Shown piece by piece: positions 1 through 7,852 of a stretch of 64,000 nucleotides of DNA (position 1 is its first letter; every line of letters starts with the position of its first letter). The stretch spans positions 2,423,001-2,487,000 of the forward strand of contig NZ_CP032548.1 in the NCBI RefSeq assembly GCF_003867015.1, written 5' to 3'. A program made the position numbers and the translations under genes. Under the pieces are notes generated by a model that was not told the origin of the DNA, made no database searches, and saw nothing but the letters and a program-made list of their open reading frames with translations. The stretch comes from Tenacibaculum singaporense. GTDB lineage: Bacteria; Bacteroidota; Bacteroidia; Flavobacteriales; Flavobacteriaceae.

Positions 1-1
1 A

Positions 2-1192
2 GAAAGTTACACAAAAGCTTTTAAGTTAATTAAAGCAGCTGCTAAACAAGACAATGCTATTGCCGCTACTGATTTAGGAATACTGTATAAGTATGGTAGA
101 GGATGTAAACTCAATTACAACAAAGCGAGAAAATGGTTTGAAAAAGGATTTGAGTTAGGGAACACCAAAGCAGCTTATTTATTAGGCTACCTATATTTAA
201 AAGGTTTTGGAAACATACAACAAGACTATACCAAAGCGGTTAGTTGGTTTGAAAAGAGCGATTACCCAATGGCGAAGTATTGGTTAGGGGTTTGTTACTA
301 TTATGGCTATGGAGTAGAGAAAAATGTAGCCAAAGCAAATGAGTTATTAAAAACCAACTTTGATACAGTAAAAGAGACTGACGTAAATGAAGTTTCTAAA
401 AACTCTGAAGTAATAAACGTAGAGGAAATTAAGCAAGTTATAAATGAAGAAGAGACAGCTACATCAGCAGAAGTTACCAAACAACAACTTAACGGAGTGT
501 GGGAAGGCGATTTATTATTTTTTGATTGGTCAGCAACTCATATAGAAAACAAAATTCCTTTTAAAATTACAGCGAAATATGATGCAGAAAGTGATGTATT
601 ACATATCACTACGACCATTGCTGATAAAAAACAAAATGTAGACTTTACTAAACTAGATAACAGTCTTTATTTTAATGATGTTACTGTTGAGTTACCTCAT
701 AGTTCATTTAGTCAAAACATTCCTTCTGTTTTAGAACATCAATTACTTTCTTCTGATGTTTCTATCAAACAATTTAATTTAGAAACCTACTTAACAGGAA
801 ACTTAGAGACTTATGTGAGTGCTTGGAAAGAATCAGGGGTTCCTATTCGTTTTGTGTTAAAAAAGAAAAAGAAATTAGAAAACTCAGAAGAAGAGCTTTC
901 AGAAGAAGCTTTGGCAGCCCTTTCAAAGCAAGAAGATAGTTTTATAAAGCTATATCCAAACCCTTTTGAAAATGATGTAATTGTATCCTATTCATTAGTA
1001 CAGCCAGCAAATACAAAGGTTACCATCACCAACATGAATGGATTACAAGAAAAGGTAATAAAACCTTTAGCTAGTCAGGAAATAGGTAGCTACCAATATT
1101 ATGTTGAGGGAATGGATTTACCAAAAGGAATATATGTAGTAACCATACTGGTAGGAAAAGAAAGAAAAACAAGAATTATCATCAAAAAATAA
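2..1192 (+). CDS. Sel1-repeat protein with T9SS type A sorting domain (5' end outside window)
   Basis: The reading frame is open from the first codon of the window, so the gene starts upstream; the first internal ATG at 269 is not the real start. The visible N-terminal part (about 120 residues) consists of Sel1/TPR-like repeats, with cores such as AATDLGILYKYGRG, AAYLLGYLYLKGFG and AKYWLGVCYYYGYG spaced about 36 residues apart. A middle region (codons for about residues 160-290 of the visible part) is a probable beta-rich domain I do not recognise. The last 80 residues form a T9SS type A sorting domain: KLYPNPFENDV, a central NMNG, and a basic end KTRIIIKK. Family knowledge: such proteins are exported by Sec, then secreted or surface-anchored by the T9SS with removal of this tail. 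Only 19 bases separate it from the toxin-like gene downstream, so they are probably co-transcribed. Sel1 repeats usually mediate protein-protein contacts; a role in delivering or binding the next protein is inference. Confidence 0.85.
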   Translation, partial: ESYTKAFKLIKAAAKQDNAIAATDLGILYKYGRGCKLNYNKARKWFEKGFELGNTKAAYLLGYLYLKGFGNIQQDYTKAVSWFEKSDYPMAKYWLGVCYYYGYGVEKNVAKANELLKTNFDTVKETDVNEVSKNSEVINVEEIKQVINEEETATSAEVTKQQLNGVWEGDLLFFDWSATHIENKIPFKITAKYDAESDVLHITTTIADKKQNVDFTKLDNSLYFNDVTVELPHSSFSQNIPSVLEHQLLSSDVSIKQFNLETYLTGNLETYVSAWKESGVPIRFVLKKKKKLENSEEELSEEALAALSKQEDSFIKLYPNPFENDVIVSYSLVQPANTKVTITNMNGLQEKVIKPLASQEIGSYQYYVEGMDLPKGIYVVTILVGKERKTRIIIKK

Positions 1193-1211
1193 TTACTAGA
1201 AAAACACACAA

Positions 1212-3329
1212 ATGAAAAGAATATATATACAGTTTTTACTACTACTTTTAGTAAGTACATTTAGTATTGATTTACAAGCTCAAAGATTAAATATACCTGA
1301 AAAATCAACTATTGGAGATGAATTCTTAATTGCTCCAGACGGTACATATAGTGAATTAAAGCCTTATTTATCAGGAAGATGTAATGGATGTGAAATTTCT
1401 GATTTAAGTTTTAACTGGAGTGGCTCTTTTAATGATGCAATAGTTAACGAGAACTTGATTAGGCTAGCGAGAAAAAGAGCTTTAAGAAAATGGTATAGTA
1501 ACCAAATAAACAATATAGTTAAACCAGCCATAGACAGAAAATTTGGTAGAAAATTTTCTAATTTCGAAAAAGCTAAAAATGAACTTTTAATAGATTCTGA
1601 AAGAAAAAACATAGCTATTCTTTCAAGACCAATTCAACGTAAATATTCTCGTTTAAGAACACAAGGGTTTAAAACCAAAGAAAAGCATTTAAAAGAGTTA
1701 AAGTTATTAAAACTAAGAGAAGCAGAAATTAAATCAGGAAACATAAATAACTCTTCCTTCGGTTATATTAAAGTACAAGGAGTATACTTGAAAGATATAA
1801 AGAGTTTAAGCTCTTTAAAGTCAAAATGGACTCCTTTATTTATTGATTTTAGTAAGAACATGGCTGAAACTCATATAAATAACCATATGTTTAAAAGTAT
1901 TGGTAGAGGGGTTGAACCAGAAGTAATAAAACTTAAAAACCAACATTACAATAGTTTAAATATGTGGGATAAATTAAGTTTACTACAATTTTTAGTTCAT
2001 TATGAAGAGTACAAAAAACTAAGCTCTCCTCCATACCTTGTACCTGAACATATTAATAATATGTTTAAAAAATTTAATAATATAGATAAAGCTACTCCTA
2101 AGTTAATAGAAAGCTTATCTATAAAAAACAGAACAGGAGGATATTCAGTCTTCGATATAAGAACCTATTACAAGTTGTTAGAAACTAATATGCCACCTCC
2201 TACTTCAGAAGATGAGTATATGGCAAAAATGGAATGGGAAAGATTAAAAAATCAAGCATTAGACAAATTATTAAACTCTACGAGTACAGCGGATTTTGCG
2301 ATAACTAATTTTATAGAAGAGTTAAAGATTACTAATACTAAACAAAAAGAATGGTTATATAAACACAAATCAGAAGCCAACAAACTTGTAAAATTTGCAA
2401 ATGATAATAGATATAGAGGTTTTGTTAATCTTTACGCTAAGAAGTTTGTAAATAATGCCATTGAGGCTTATATGAAAAATATTGATGTAGTTTTTGAGCA
2501 AACTAAAGTAACAGAGGTTATAAACAATATTCAAAATCCAATAACAGGAAACCCTGTTGAGTTGTATTTAATAGCAAAACACAAACGAAATATTTTACTA
2601 TACCTATCATCTTATAGTACTTCTAGAGAAATAAAAGTCGGAGACTACTACCTTAAACCTCATTATGATAAAGCTAAAAAGCTTGTTTTTTATACTGCAT
2701 ATAGAACTGATAGTTCTGGAAGATCTTTGTTTGGTATAGAAATGCTTATAAAAGCAAGTGGTTTAAAAGATTTTAAAGAAAATATAAGTTTATATACTTC
2801 TGGTGCTAACTTATTTTATTTACAAGGAGTACCTTCAGAAGGACAAATTGCTTTGGCTGCTGGTGATTATTGGAACGGATTAGGAAAAATGTGGAAAGAT
2901 GCTGTTCATTCACCAGAATGGTGGGCATACGTAATTACTAGTTTTGGACATGCTATTACTAACTTACCTACTAATTCAACAGTTAGTTCAACCAAAACAG
3001 TTACTAAATGGAAAGTGCCTTTAAATAGGATGACTAACAAATCATTTCAAGGCAAAGTTGTGAAAAATCCTCAAGGAGTAAAGGTAACCATTAATATTCC
3101 AGATAGTTATGTTCCTAGAATTGTTGATAATGGTAAAGGTATTAAATTTGTACCTCAAGGAACTCCTTTAAACTCTGATGCTAACGCGATAAGAATAATG
3201 AAACCAACAACGACAGGAACATATCCTAAACCAAAAGGTTATGTAGTATTTCACAATAATTTTGGTCAACCAATGAATCCTTTAAATGGACAAACTTTAA
3301 GTAAGGGTAATTGGCATTTCGAATTTTAA
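1212..3329 (+). CDS. Secreted polymorphic-toxin-like protein
   Basis: A 705-residue protein with a clear Sec signal peptide (residues 1-23, ending LQAQ). The body (about 25-600) is lysine-rich and mostly helical; it contains RCNGCEISDLSFNWSG near residue 56, which looks like a structured module, but I cannot name it. The C-terminal 60-70 residues resemble the tail of many polymorphic toxins, where a segment of the type 'YPxGYVxxxNxxGQPxxPxxGxxxxxxxxHxxx' ends the protein: here KPKGYVVFHNNFGQPMNPL followed by NGQTLSKGNWHFEF at the very C-terminus. There is no T9SS sorting domain, since the toxin-like segment occupies the C-terminus. Three small genes follow, the last in the Imm8 immunity family, which supports a toxin-immunity locus. 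The enzymatic activity is not determined; nuclease is a guess only. The ATG at 1212 places the signal peptide correctly. Confidence 0.72.
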   Translation: MKRIYIQFLLLLLVSTFSIDLQAQRLNIPEKSTIGDEFLIAPDGTYSELKPYLSGRCNGCEISDLSFNWSGSFNDAIVNENLIRLARKRALRKWYSNQINNIVKPAIDRKFGRKFSNFEKAKNELLIDSERKNIAILSRPIQRKYSRLRTQGFKTKEKHLKELKLLKLREAEIKSGNINNSSFGYIKVQGVYLKDIKSLSSLKSKWTPLFIDFSKNMAETHINNHMFKSIGRGVEPEVIKLKNQHYNSLNMWDKLSLLQFLVHYEEYKKLSSPPYLVPEHINNMFKKFNNIDKATPKLIESLSIKNRTGGYSVFDIRTYYKLLETNMPPPTSEDEYMAKMEWERLKNQALDKLLNSTSTADFAITNFIEELKITNTKQKEWLYKHKSEANKLVKFANDNRYRGFVNLYAKKFVNNAIEAYMKNIDVVFEQTKVTEVINNIQNPITGNPVELYLIAKHKRNILLYLSSYSTSREIKVGDYYLKPHYDKAKKLVFYTAYRTDSSGRSLFGIEMLIKASGLKDFKENISLYTSGANLFYLQGVPSEGQIALAAGDYWNGLGKMWKDAVHSPEWWAYVITSFGHAITNLPTNSTVSSTKTVTKWKVPLNRMTNKSFQGKVVKNPQGVKVTINIPDSYVPRIVDNGKGIKFVPQGTPLNSDANAIRIMKPTTTGTYPKPKGYVVFHNNFGQPMNPLNGQTLSKGNWHFEF

Positions 3330-3341
3330 TAATTTTCTAAG

Positions 3342-3776
3342 ATGAGTACAATCAATTTTTTAAAAAGTAAATTATCCAAATATTATATTCTTGATGGTGC
3401 CTTTGCATCATTTTGTCAAAAAAACACACATAGAGATTTTGAAGTTTTTATCTATTCTGATTTTGGAGAAATTAAACTAAAAGTTACACTTAAGGGTGTC
3501 ATTTCAGTAAATTATTTATCTAAGGTAAAACAAGATGATTTTATTATGGATAATGAATATATAGAAAGTGCACAACCTAACCCATTGAATGGATTTTATT
3601 GGGGAATAAAAAGCTTTATAATAAACAATTGGGAAATAAAAGATAGCGATCCTGATCTCATTGAACTACAAAAAGATTATAACTTCAAACTATACAAATT
3701 AGTTTTTAGTGTAAACAGTTGTAATATAAGTTTTATTTTTCATGATTTAGAAATTGAAGAAGAAAAAAATAACTAA
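3342..3776 (+). CDS. Small cytosolic protein in toxin locus, candidate immunity protein
   Basis: A 144-residue acidic protein without signal peptide or membrane segment. I do not recognise a family. It starts 12 bases after the toxin-like gene and ends 2 bases before the next small gene, so translation is likely coupled. Visible traits are alternating hydrophobic stretches typical of a small alpha/beta fold and a motif IINNWEIKDSDPDLIEL that echoes the FENWEI segment of the next protein, so the two may be distant relatives. Its position directly behind a toxin C-terminus is the classic place for the cognate immunity protein. That role is inferred from context alone. Confidence 0.6.
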   Translation: MSTINFLKSKLSKYYILDGAFASFCQKNTHRDFEVFIYSDFGEIKLKVTLKGVISVNYLSKVKQDDFIMDNEYIESAQPNPLNGFYWGIKSFIINNWEIKDSDPDLIELQKDYNFKLYKLVFSVNSCNISFIFHDLEIEEEKNN

Positions 3777-3778
3777 TC

Positions 3779-4189
3779 ATGAAAGAAAAAATAATTTTTG
3801 AAGGAAAATCTAAAATTAGAGAAATAGTTTACGATAATAATAGTAATTTATTTTATTTCTCTTTTGAAGAAATTCATTTAATTCCGACAGATTTTTGGAG
3901 GTTTTTTAAGAATAATAAGATAGAACTCATTTCAAAAGACCATAATTTAAAATATAGCTTTCAAGAACCTAAAATAGATTTAATTAGTTTTTTAAATAAA
4001 GAATTTAAAAATGATTATTTATTAAAAATTGAAATAACAAACAATAACGATTTAATATTATACTTTTCTTCTACTAAAAAAATTGAAGTATATATTACAT
4101 CCATGGCTTTTGAAAACTGGGAAATAACTATTAAAAACAAACAGTATATTTGTTTGCAAGGAGGGGATGATATTGCTGTCATTGAATAA
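3779..4189 (+). CDS. Small cytosolic protein in toxin locus, candidate immunity protein
   Basis: A 136-residue protein with no signal peptide. It has alternating beta-type segments (IREIVYDNNSNLFYFSF, LILYFSSTKKIEVYITSM) and ends in YICLQGGDDIAVIE. It sits 2 bases after the previous gene and 11 bases before the Imm8-family gene. Family not recognised. It shares a 'xNWEIxxxxxxxI' segment with the preceding protein. In polymorphic toxin loci several unlike immunity genes often sit in a row; this is the most economical explanation here, but there is no sequence evidence for binding to any toxin. Confidence 0.58.
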   Translation: MKEKIIFEGKSKIREIVYDNNSNLFYFSFEEIHLIPTDFWRFFKNNKIELISKDHNLKYSFQEPKIDLISFLNKEFKNDYLLKIEITNNNDLILYFSSTKKIEVYITSMAFENWEITIKNKQYICLQGGDDIAVIE

Positions 4190-4200
4190 ATCTTTATTAT

Positions 4201-4581
4201 ATGAAAGCAGTAATAAAAACCATGCATAGTGCAGATTTGAATGTAATACTTGGAAAAGATTTTGAAGAATATGAACCTATAGAAAAAGATTTTTTTGGAT
4301 TTGACTTTTCTATAGAAGTAGGACCCTTAAATGAAAGAGGACAGGAAATTTTTAATTTTTTAGTGGCTTCTCCCAAGTTTTTAACGGAGCGTTATTATCA
4401 TCAAAAAGGCAAAAAAGCTGTTTTTGGAAGACATATCATAATTATGTTTGAATATGATTTTAATGAATTATACACGCTTGTAAATGAATATATAAAAAAA
4501 TTAGACGAACCAAACTGGGACATTTTAGCAACTAAAATTGGTAGAATAGGCCGTTGGGAATTTGAAGACTATCAAGAATAA
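4201..4581 (+). CDS. Imm8-family immunity protein
   Basis: A 126-residue protein matching what I know of the Imm8 family: it opens with a short strand and a Asp-Leu segment (MHSADL), has FGFDFSIEVGP and a GRHIIIMFEYDFNELY segment, and closes with the hallmark RIGRWEFEDYQE. Imm8 proteins are cytosolic antitoxins found next to polymorphic toxins of contact-dependent and other secretion systems; they bind the toxin domain and protect the producer. The gene is the last of the locus and is followed by hairpins, so it marks the 3' end of the toxin operon. Whether its partner is the adjacent 705-residue protein or a lost toxin cannot be settled from sequence alone. No frameshift or missing segment is visible. 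Confidence 0.8.
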   Translation: MKAVIKTMHSADLNVILGKDFEEYEPIEKDFFGFDFSIEVGPLNERGQEIFNFLVASPKFLTERYYHQKGKKAVFGRHIIIMFEYDFNELYTLVNEYIKKLDEPNWDILATKIGRIGRWEFEDYQE

Positions 4582-4599
4582 TATCTTTGTTAAAGATAT
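4581..4599 (+). repeat. Short hairpin after Imm8 gene
   Basis: Perfect 8-base inverted repeat ATATCTTT / AAAGATAT with a 3-base loop, starting on the last base of the immunity gene. It lacks a following T-run, so it is more likely an mRNA-stabilising hairpin than the terminator, which lies about 90 bases further on. Confidence 0.4.
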
Positions 4600-4686
4600 T
4601 TACAACTCTAACGTTAAAACTTAAATCTATATTTAAAGAATTAAATAGAATTGGATAAGTAAGATGGAGTTGTAATTTTACAATAT

Positions 4687-4720
4687 AACGAAGCCACTTT
4701 TAGAAGTGGCTTCGTTTTTA
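4687..4720 (+). terminator. Rho-independent terminator of the toxin-immunity operon
   Basis: A 13-base perfect stem (AACGAAGCCACTT / AAGTGGCTTCGTT) with a TTAG loop, overlapping a T-run on its 3' side. It lies about 105 bases after the last immunity gene and upstream of the purB promoter, separating the two transcription units. Confidence 0.85.
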
Positions 4721-4837
4721 TTCAATAGCGTTCTATTTCTTCTTAAAGGTTTTATACTTCTTTGTCCCTAAATAAGATTGCTTTTTGTTAGTACTAAAAT
4801 TCCTGTAGTTTATCTCTAAAAAAAGGGAAGTATTTTC

Positions 4838-4845
4838 TATTTTTG
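4838..4845 (+). promoter_or_regulatory. Probable -7 box of purB promoter
   Basis: TATTTTTG matches the Bacteroidota -7 consensus TAnnTTTG exactly and lies 24 bases before the purB ATG. A matching TTG at -33 is not obvious. The box itself contains a TTG codon in frame with purB, which makes a longer start seem possible but is explained by the promoter. Confidence 0.5.
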
Positions 4846-4869
4846 TGCCTTTCAACACAACAACAAAAC

Positions 4870-6213
4870 ATGAAGTTAACAGAATTAAACGCCATCTCTC
4901 CTATTGATGGTAGATACCGTAACAAAGTAGCAAGCTTAGCAAACTATTTTTCAGAAGAAGCTTTAATAAAATATCGTGTAAAGGTAGAAATTGAATATTT
5001 CATTGCTTTATGTGAAATTCCATTACCTCAGTTAGCCGATTTCAATAAAGATTTATATGCTGATTTACGTAAAATTTATGAAGATTTTTCTGCAGAAGAC
5101 GCACAAAAAATTAAAGAAATTGAAAGCGTTACCAATCACGATGTAAAAGCTGTTGAGTATTTTATTAAGGAAAAATTTGACGCCTTAAACTTGCAGAAAT
5201 ATAAAGAGTTTATCCATTTCGGATTAACGTCTCAAGATATTAACAATACTGCTATTCCATTATCTATTAAAGATGCGATGGATGAAGTATACTACCCAAC
5301 TTTAGATACTTTAGTTTGCAAATTAGCTGATTTATCAGAAGAATGGGAAAACGTACCAATGTTAGCAAGAACTCACGGGCAACCAGCCTCTCCTACCCGT
5401 TTAGGAAAAGAGTTTTTTGTATTTGTAGAGCGTATTAACAATCAGGTTATTCACATACAACATACACCACATGCTGCGAAGTTTGGTGGAGCTACAGGTA
5501 ACTACAATGCACACAAAGTAGCGTACCCAGATATCGACTGGAAAAACTTCGGAACTCATTTCGTTGAGGAGGTTTTAGGATTGCACCACTCCTTCCCTAC
5601 TACACAAATTGAGCACTACGACCACATGGCAGCTTTATACGACGGATTAAAGCGTGTAAATACAATTTTAATCGATTTAGATCGCGATGTTTGGACGTAT
5701 GTTTCTAACGACTACTTCAAACAAAAAATTAAAAAAGGTGAAGTAGGCTCATCTGCAATGCCACACAAAGTAAATCCTATCGATTTTGAAAACTCTGAAG
5801 GAAACTTAGGGATTGCAAACGCTATTTTTGAGCATTTAGCAGCTAAGTTACCAGTTTCTAGATTACAACGTGATTTAACGGATAGTACGGTATTACGTAA
5901 CGTTGGAGTTCCTTTTGGACATACGTTAATTGGTTTTGCTTCTACCTTAAAAGGATTAAACAAGTTATTATTAAACGAAGCTAAGTTCGCTGAAGATTTA
6001 GAAAATAACTGGGCGGTAGTTGCTGAGGCTATTCAAACAATTTTACGTCGTGAAGCGTACCCTAATCCATACGAAGCTTTAAAAGGATTAACACGTACTA
6101 ACGAAAAAATCAACAAAGATTCTATCGCTAATTTTATTGATACTCTAGAAGTTTCTGATGCGATTAAAAACGAATTAAAACAAATTACACCATCTAATTA
6201 CACAGGTATATAA
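4870..6213 (+). CDS. purB: Adenylosuccinate lyase
   Basis: A 447-residue enzyme of purine biosynthesis. It splits SAICAR to AICAR plus fumarate, and adenylosuccinate to AMP plus fumarate. The N-terminus LNAISPIDGRYRNKV and the fumarase-superfamily signature GSSAMPHKVNPIDFEN (about residues 293-308) are diagnostic; the catalytic serine is in the GSSAMP loop, and the conserved THGQPASPT (about 171-179) and TSQDINNTA substrate segments are present. Length equals the E. coli type PurB. I chose the ATG at 4870, since the in-frame TTG at 4843 falls within the -7 promoter box and adds residues absent from the family. It overlaps the next gene by one base (TAATG), indicating an operon with the small lipoprotein and the TerC-like gene. 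Confidence 0.95.
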   Translation: MKLTELNAISPIDGRYRNKVASLANYFSEEALIKYRVKVEIEYFIALCEIPLPQLADFNKDLYADLRKIYEDFSAEDAQKIKEIESVTNHDVKAVEYFIKEKFDALNLQKYKEFIHFGLTSQDINNTAIPLSIKDAMDEVYYPTLDTLVCKLADLSEEWENVPMLARTHGQPASPTRLGKEFFVFVERINNQVIHIQHTPHAAKFGGATGNYNAHKVAYPDIDWKNFGTHFVEEVLGLHHSFPTTQIEHYDHMAALYDGLKRVNTILIDLDRDVWTYVSNDYFKQKIKKGEVGSSAMPHKVNPIDFENSEGNLGIANAIFEHLAAKLPVSRLQRDLTDSTVLRNVGVPFGHTLIGFASTLKGLNKLLLNEAKFAEDLENNWAVVAEAIQTILRREAYPNPYEALKGLTRTNEKINKDSIANFIDTLEVSDAIKNELKQITPSNYTGI

Positions 6214-6629
6214 TGAGATATTTACTTACTTTTTTAGTTTTATTTTTAGCTATTTCATGTACTCCAGAGAAAAAAGGAGATCCTACACGTTTTGTCCACG
6301 GAACGTTTGAAATTCCTGCTGGAGATAACTACGGAAAAACAACTATTGTAAGAAAAGATAGCTTACAAATAGAAGAATATACTAAAAAAGTAAGTATTTC
6401 AACTGACAGCTTGGTTACTGAAAAAGAAGTAAAACATATAGATACACTCTACATCAAATGGAAAAATAATTTTGCATACACTTTGCAAATGAAAAGCCCT
6501 AAAACTGATTTAGATAAAGATCCTATTTTTGTTCAAATAACTAAAGTAACTGACAGCTCTTATAGTTTTACCGCAAAAATTGGCTATTCTAACTTTAAGC
6601 AAAAAGGAACTGTATATAAAGTAAAATAA
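6213..6629 (+). CDS. Small lipoprotein of unknown function
   Basis: A 138-residue protein with a lipoprotein signal peptide: hydrophobic LLTFLVLFLAISC with the lipobox cysteine at residue 16, followed by TPEKKGDP. The mature part is a small beta-rich domain with HGTFEIPAGDN at its start and repeated lysines. Similar short lipoproteins next to purB occur in flavobacteria and are sometimes mislabelled as topoisomerase IV in databases; nothing in this sequence supports such a function. The start overlaps the purB stop (TAATG), and only 3 bases separate it from the TerC-like gene. Function unknown. Confidence 0.8.
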   Translation: MRYLLTFLVLFLAISCTPEKKGDPTRFVHGTFEIPAGDNYGKTTIVRKDSLQIEEYTKKVSISTDSLVTEKEVKHIDTLYIKWKNNFAYTLQMKSPKTDLDKDPIFVQITKVTDSSYSFTAKIGYSNFKQKGTVYKVK

Positions 6630-6632
6630 ACT

Positions 6633-7412
6633 ATGGAAATTTTCTTACAAGCTGATACCTGGGTTGCCTTGCTAACCCTAACTTTTTTAGAAGTTGTATT
6701 GGGTATTGATAACATTATCTTTATCTCTATTGCTTCTAACAAGTTACCTGAAAATCAGCAAAAAAAAGCTACTCGAATAGGTCTTCTATTAGCTATGATT
6801 TTTAGAATTCTTCTTTTATTAGGAGTTTCTTATTTAATTAGTATGAAAGACCCTATCTGGAATATTGATTTGTCTTGGTTAAAAGTAGGTGTTACAGGTC
6901 AAGCTTTGATTTTATTTGTTGGAGGTATATTTCTACTATACAAAAGTACTAGTGAGATTCACCATAAAGTTGAAGGAAGAGATGAAGCACACGCTTCAGG
7001 TAATCCTAAAAAGAGAGCTACTTTACTAAATGTTATAACTCAAATAGTATTAATTGATATTGTTTTCTCTTTTGATTCTGTTTTAACTGCTGTAGGTATG
7101 ACAAATGGTATACAAGGAGCATTAATCATAATGATTATCGCCGTTATTGTCTCAATCTTAATTATGTTAATGTTTGCTACTCCTATTAGTAATTTTGTAA
7201 ACAAACATCCTACAATTCAAATGTTAGCTTTATCCTTTTTAATTCTAATTGGGTTTATGCTAATTACAGAGAGTGCACATTTGTCTCATACAATAGTTTT
7301 TGGACAATCAGTTGGTGCTATTCCTAAAGGATATTTATATTTTGCCATTACATTTTCTCTACTTGTAGAAATGTTAAACATGAAAATGCGAGGGAACTCA
7401 AAAAAGCATTAA
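6633..7412 (+). CDS. TerC/YkoY-family integral membrane protein
   Basis: A 259-residue inner membrane protein with seven or so hydrophobic segments. The TerC family signature is plain: an acidic pair in the first membrane helix (LEVVLGIDNIIFISI, about residues 20-34) and a second one later (IVLIDIVFSFDSVLTAVG, about residues 138-155). Family members handle metal ions, notably manganese efflux that loads exported enzymes, and were first linked to tellurite resistance. It is the third gene of the purB operon, followed at once by a strong terminator. Substrate is not determinable from sequence. Confidence 0.88.
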   Translation: MEIFLQADTWVALLTLTFLEVVLGIDNIIFISIASNKLPENQQKKATRIGLLLAMIFRILLLLGVSYLISMKDPIWNIDLSWLKVGVTGQALILFVGGIFLLYKSTSEIHHKVEGRDEAHASGNPKKRATLLNVITQIVLIDIVFSFDSVLTAVGMTNGIQGALIIMIIAVIVSILIMLMFATPISNFVNKHPTIQMLALSFLILIGFMLITESAHLSHTIVFGQSVGAIPKGYLYFAITFSLLVEMLNMKMRGNSKKH

Positions 7413-7434
7413 GAAAATATTAATATTATAAGCA

Positions 7435-7477
7435 AAAGACCTAGCAAACATTTATCTGTTAGGTCTTTGTTTTTTTT
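7435..7477 (+). terminator. Rho-independent terminator after the TerC-like gene
   Basis: Perfect 9-base stem AAAGACCTA / TAGGTCTTT, 16-base loop, followed by G and eight T residues. It ends the purB operon. The -7 box of the next gene starts directly behind the T-run. Confidence 0.85.
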
Positions 7478-7478
7478 A

Positions 7479-7486
7479 TACATTTG
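7479..7486 (+). promoter_or_regulatory. -7 box of the uptake cassette promoter
   Basis: TACATTTG fits TAnnTTTG exactly. The ATG of the next gene lies only 11 bases downstream, which implies a very short leader. No TTG stands at the proper -33 distance; the closest TTTG belongs to the preceding terminator stem. Confidence 0.5.
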
Positions 7487-7497
7487 CAACACTACGC

Positions 7498-7818
7498 ATG
7501 TTTAGATTAAAAAGACATATTGCACTTGTAAGTATACTTGTATTACTGTTACCTTCAGTTATACTGCTAGTACATTCCTTTGAAAATCATAAACATCCAG
7601 TTTGTTCTTCTACTAATGAACAACACTTTCATGAGCAAGAATTAAATTGTTCTTTATTTAATTTTAACTTCCAAGTTTTTTCGCTTGATTTTAACTCAAG
7701 TTATGATTTAATTCCAGTTGCTTATTTTAAAACTAGACAAAACTTACAACCGCAATTTATTCCGGTTCATCATGTTGTAAAAACCCTACCAAGAGGGCCT
7801 CCTTTTAATTTAATTTAG
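7498..7818 (+). CDS. Small histidine-rich exported protein, first gene of uptake cassette
   Basis: A 106-residue protein with one N-terminal hydrophobic segment (ALVSILVLLLPSVILLVHSF, residues 9-28) acting as signal peptide or anchor, then a short mature part rich in His and Cys (ENHKHPVCSS, EQHFHEQELNCS) and a C-terminal LPRGPPFNLI. Small proteins ending in such a R-G/A-P-P motif often stand directly before TonB-dependent receptors in Bacteroidota. The His/Cys pattern suggests metal binding in the periplasm; this is inference. It lies 34 bases before the receptor gene and shares its promoter. Confidence 0.7.
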   Translation: MFRLKRHIALVSILVLLLPSVILLVHSFENHKHPVCSSTNEQHFHEQELNCSLFNFNFQVFSLDFNSSYDLIPVAYFKTRQNLQPQFIPVHHVVKTLPRGPPFNLI

Positions 7819-7852
7819 TTATCACATAAATTAAATTAAAAATAAATCTTAA

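Noticed and set aside
269-271. ATG at 269 as start of the Sel1/T9SS gene
   Set aside because: The upstream frame is open to the window edge and encodes good Sel1 repeats, so the true start is outside.
4843-4869. TTG start for purB giving nine extra residues
   Set aside because: The TTG is within the -7 box TATTTTTG, and the family N-terminus begins at the ATG at 4870.
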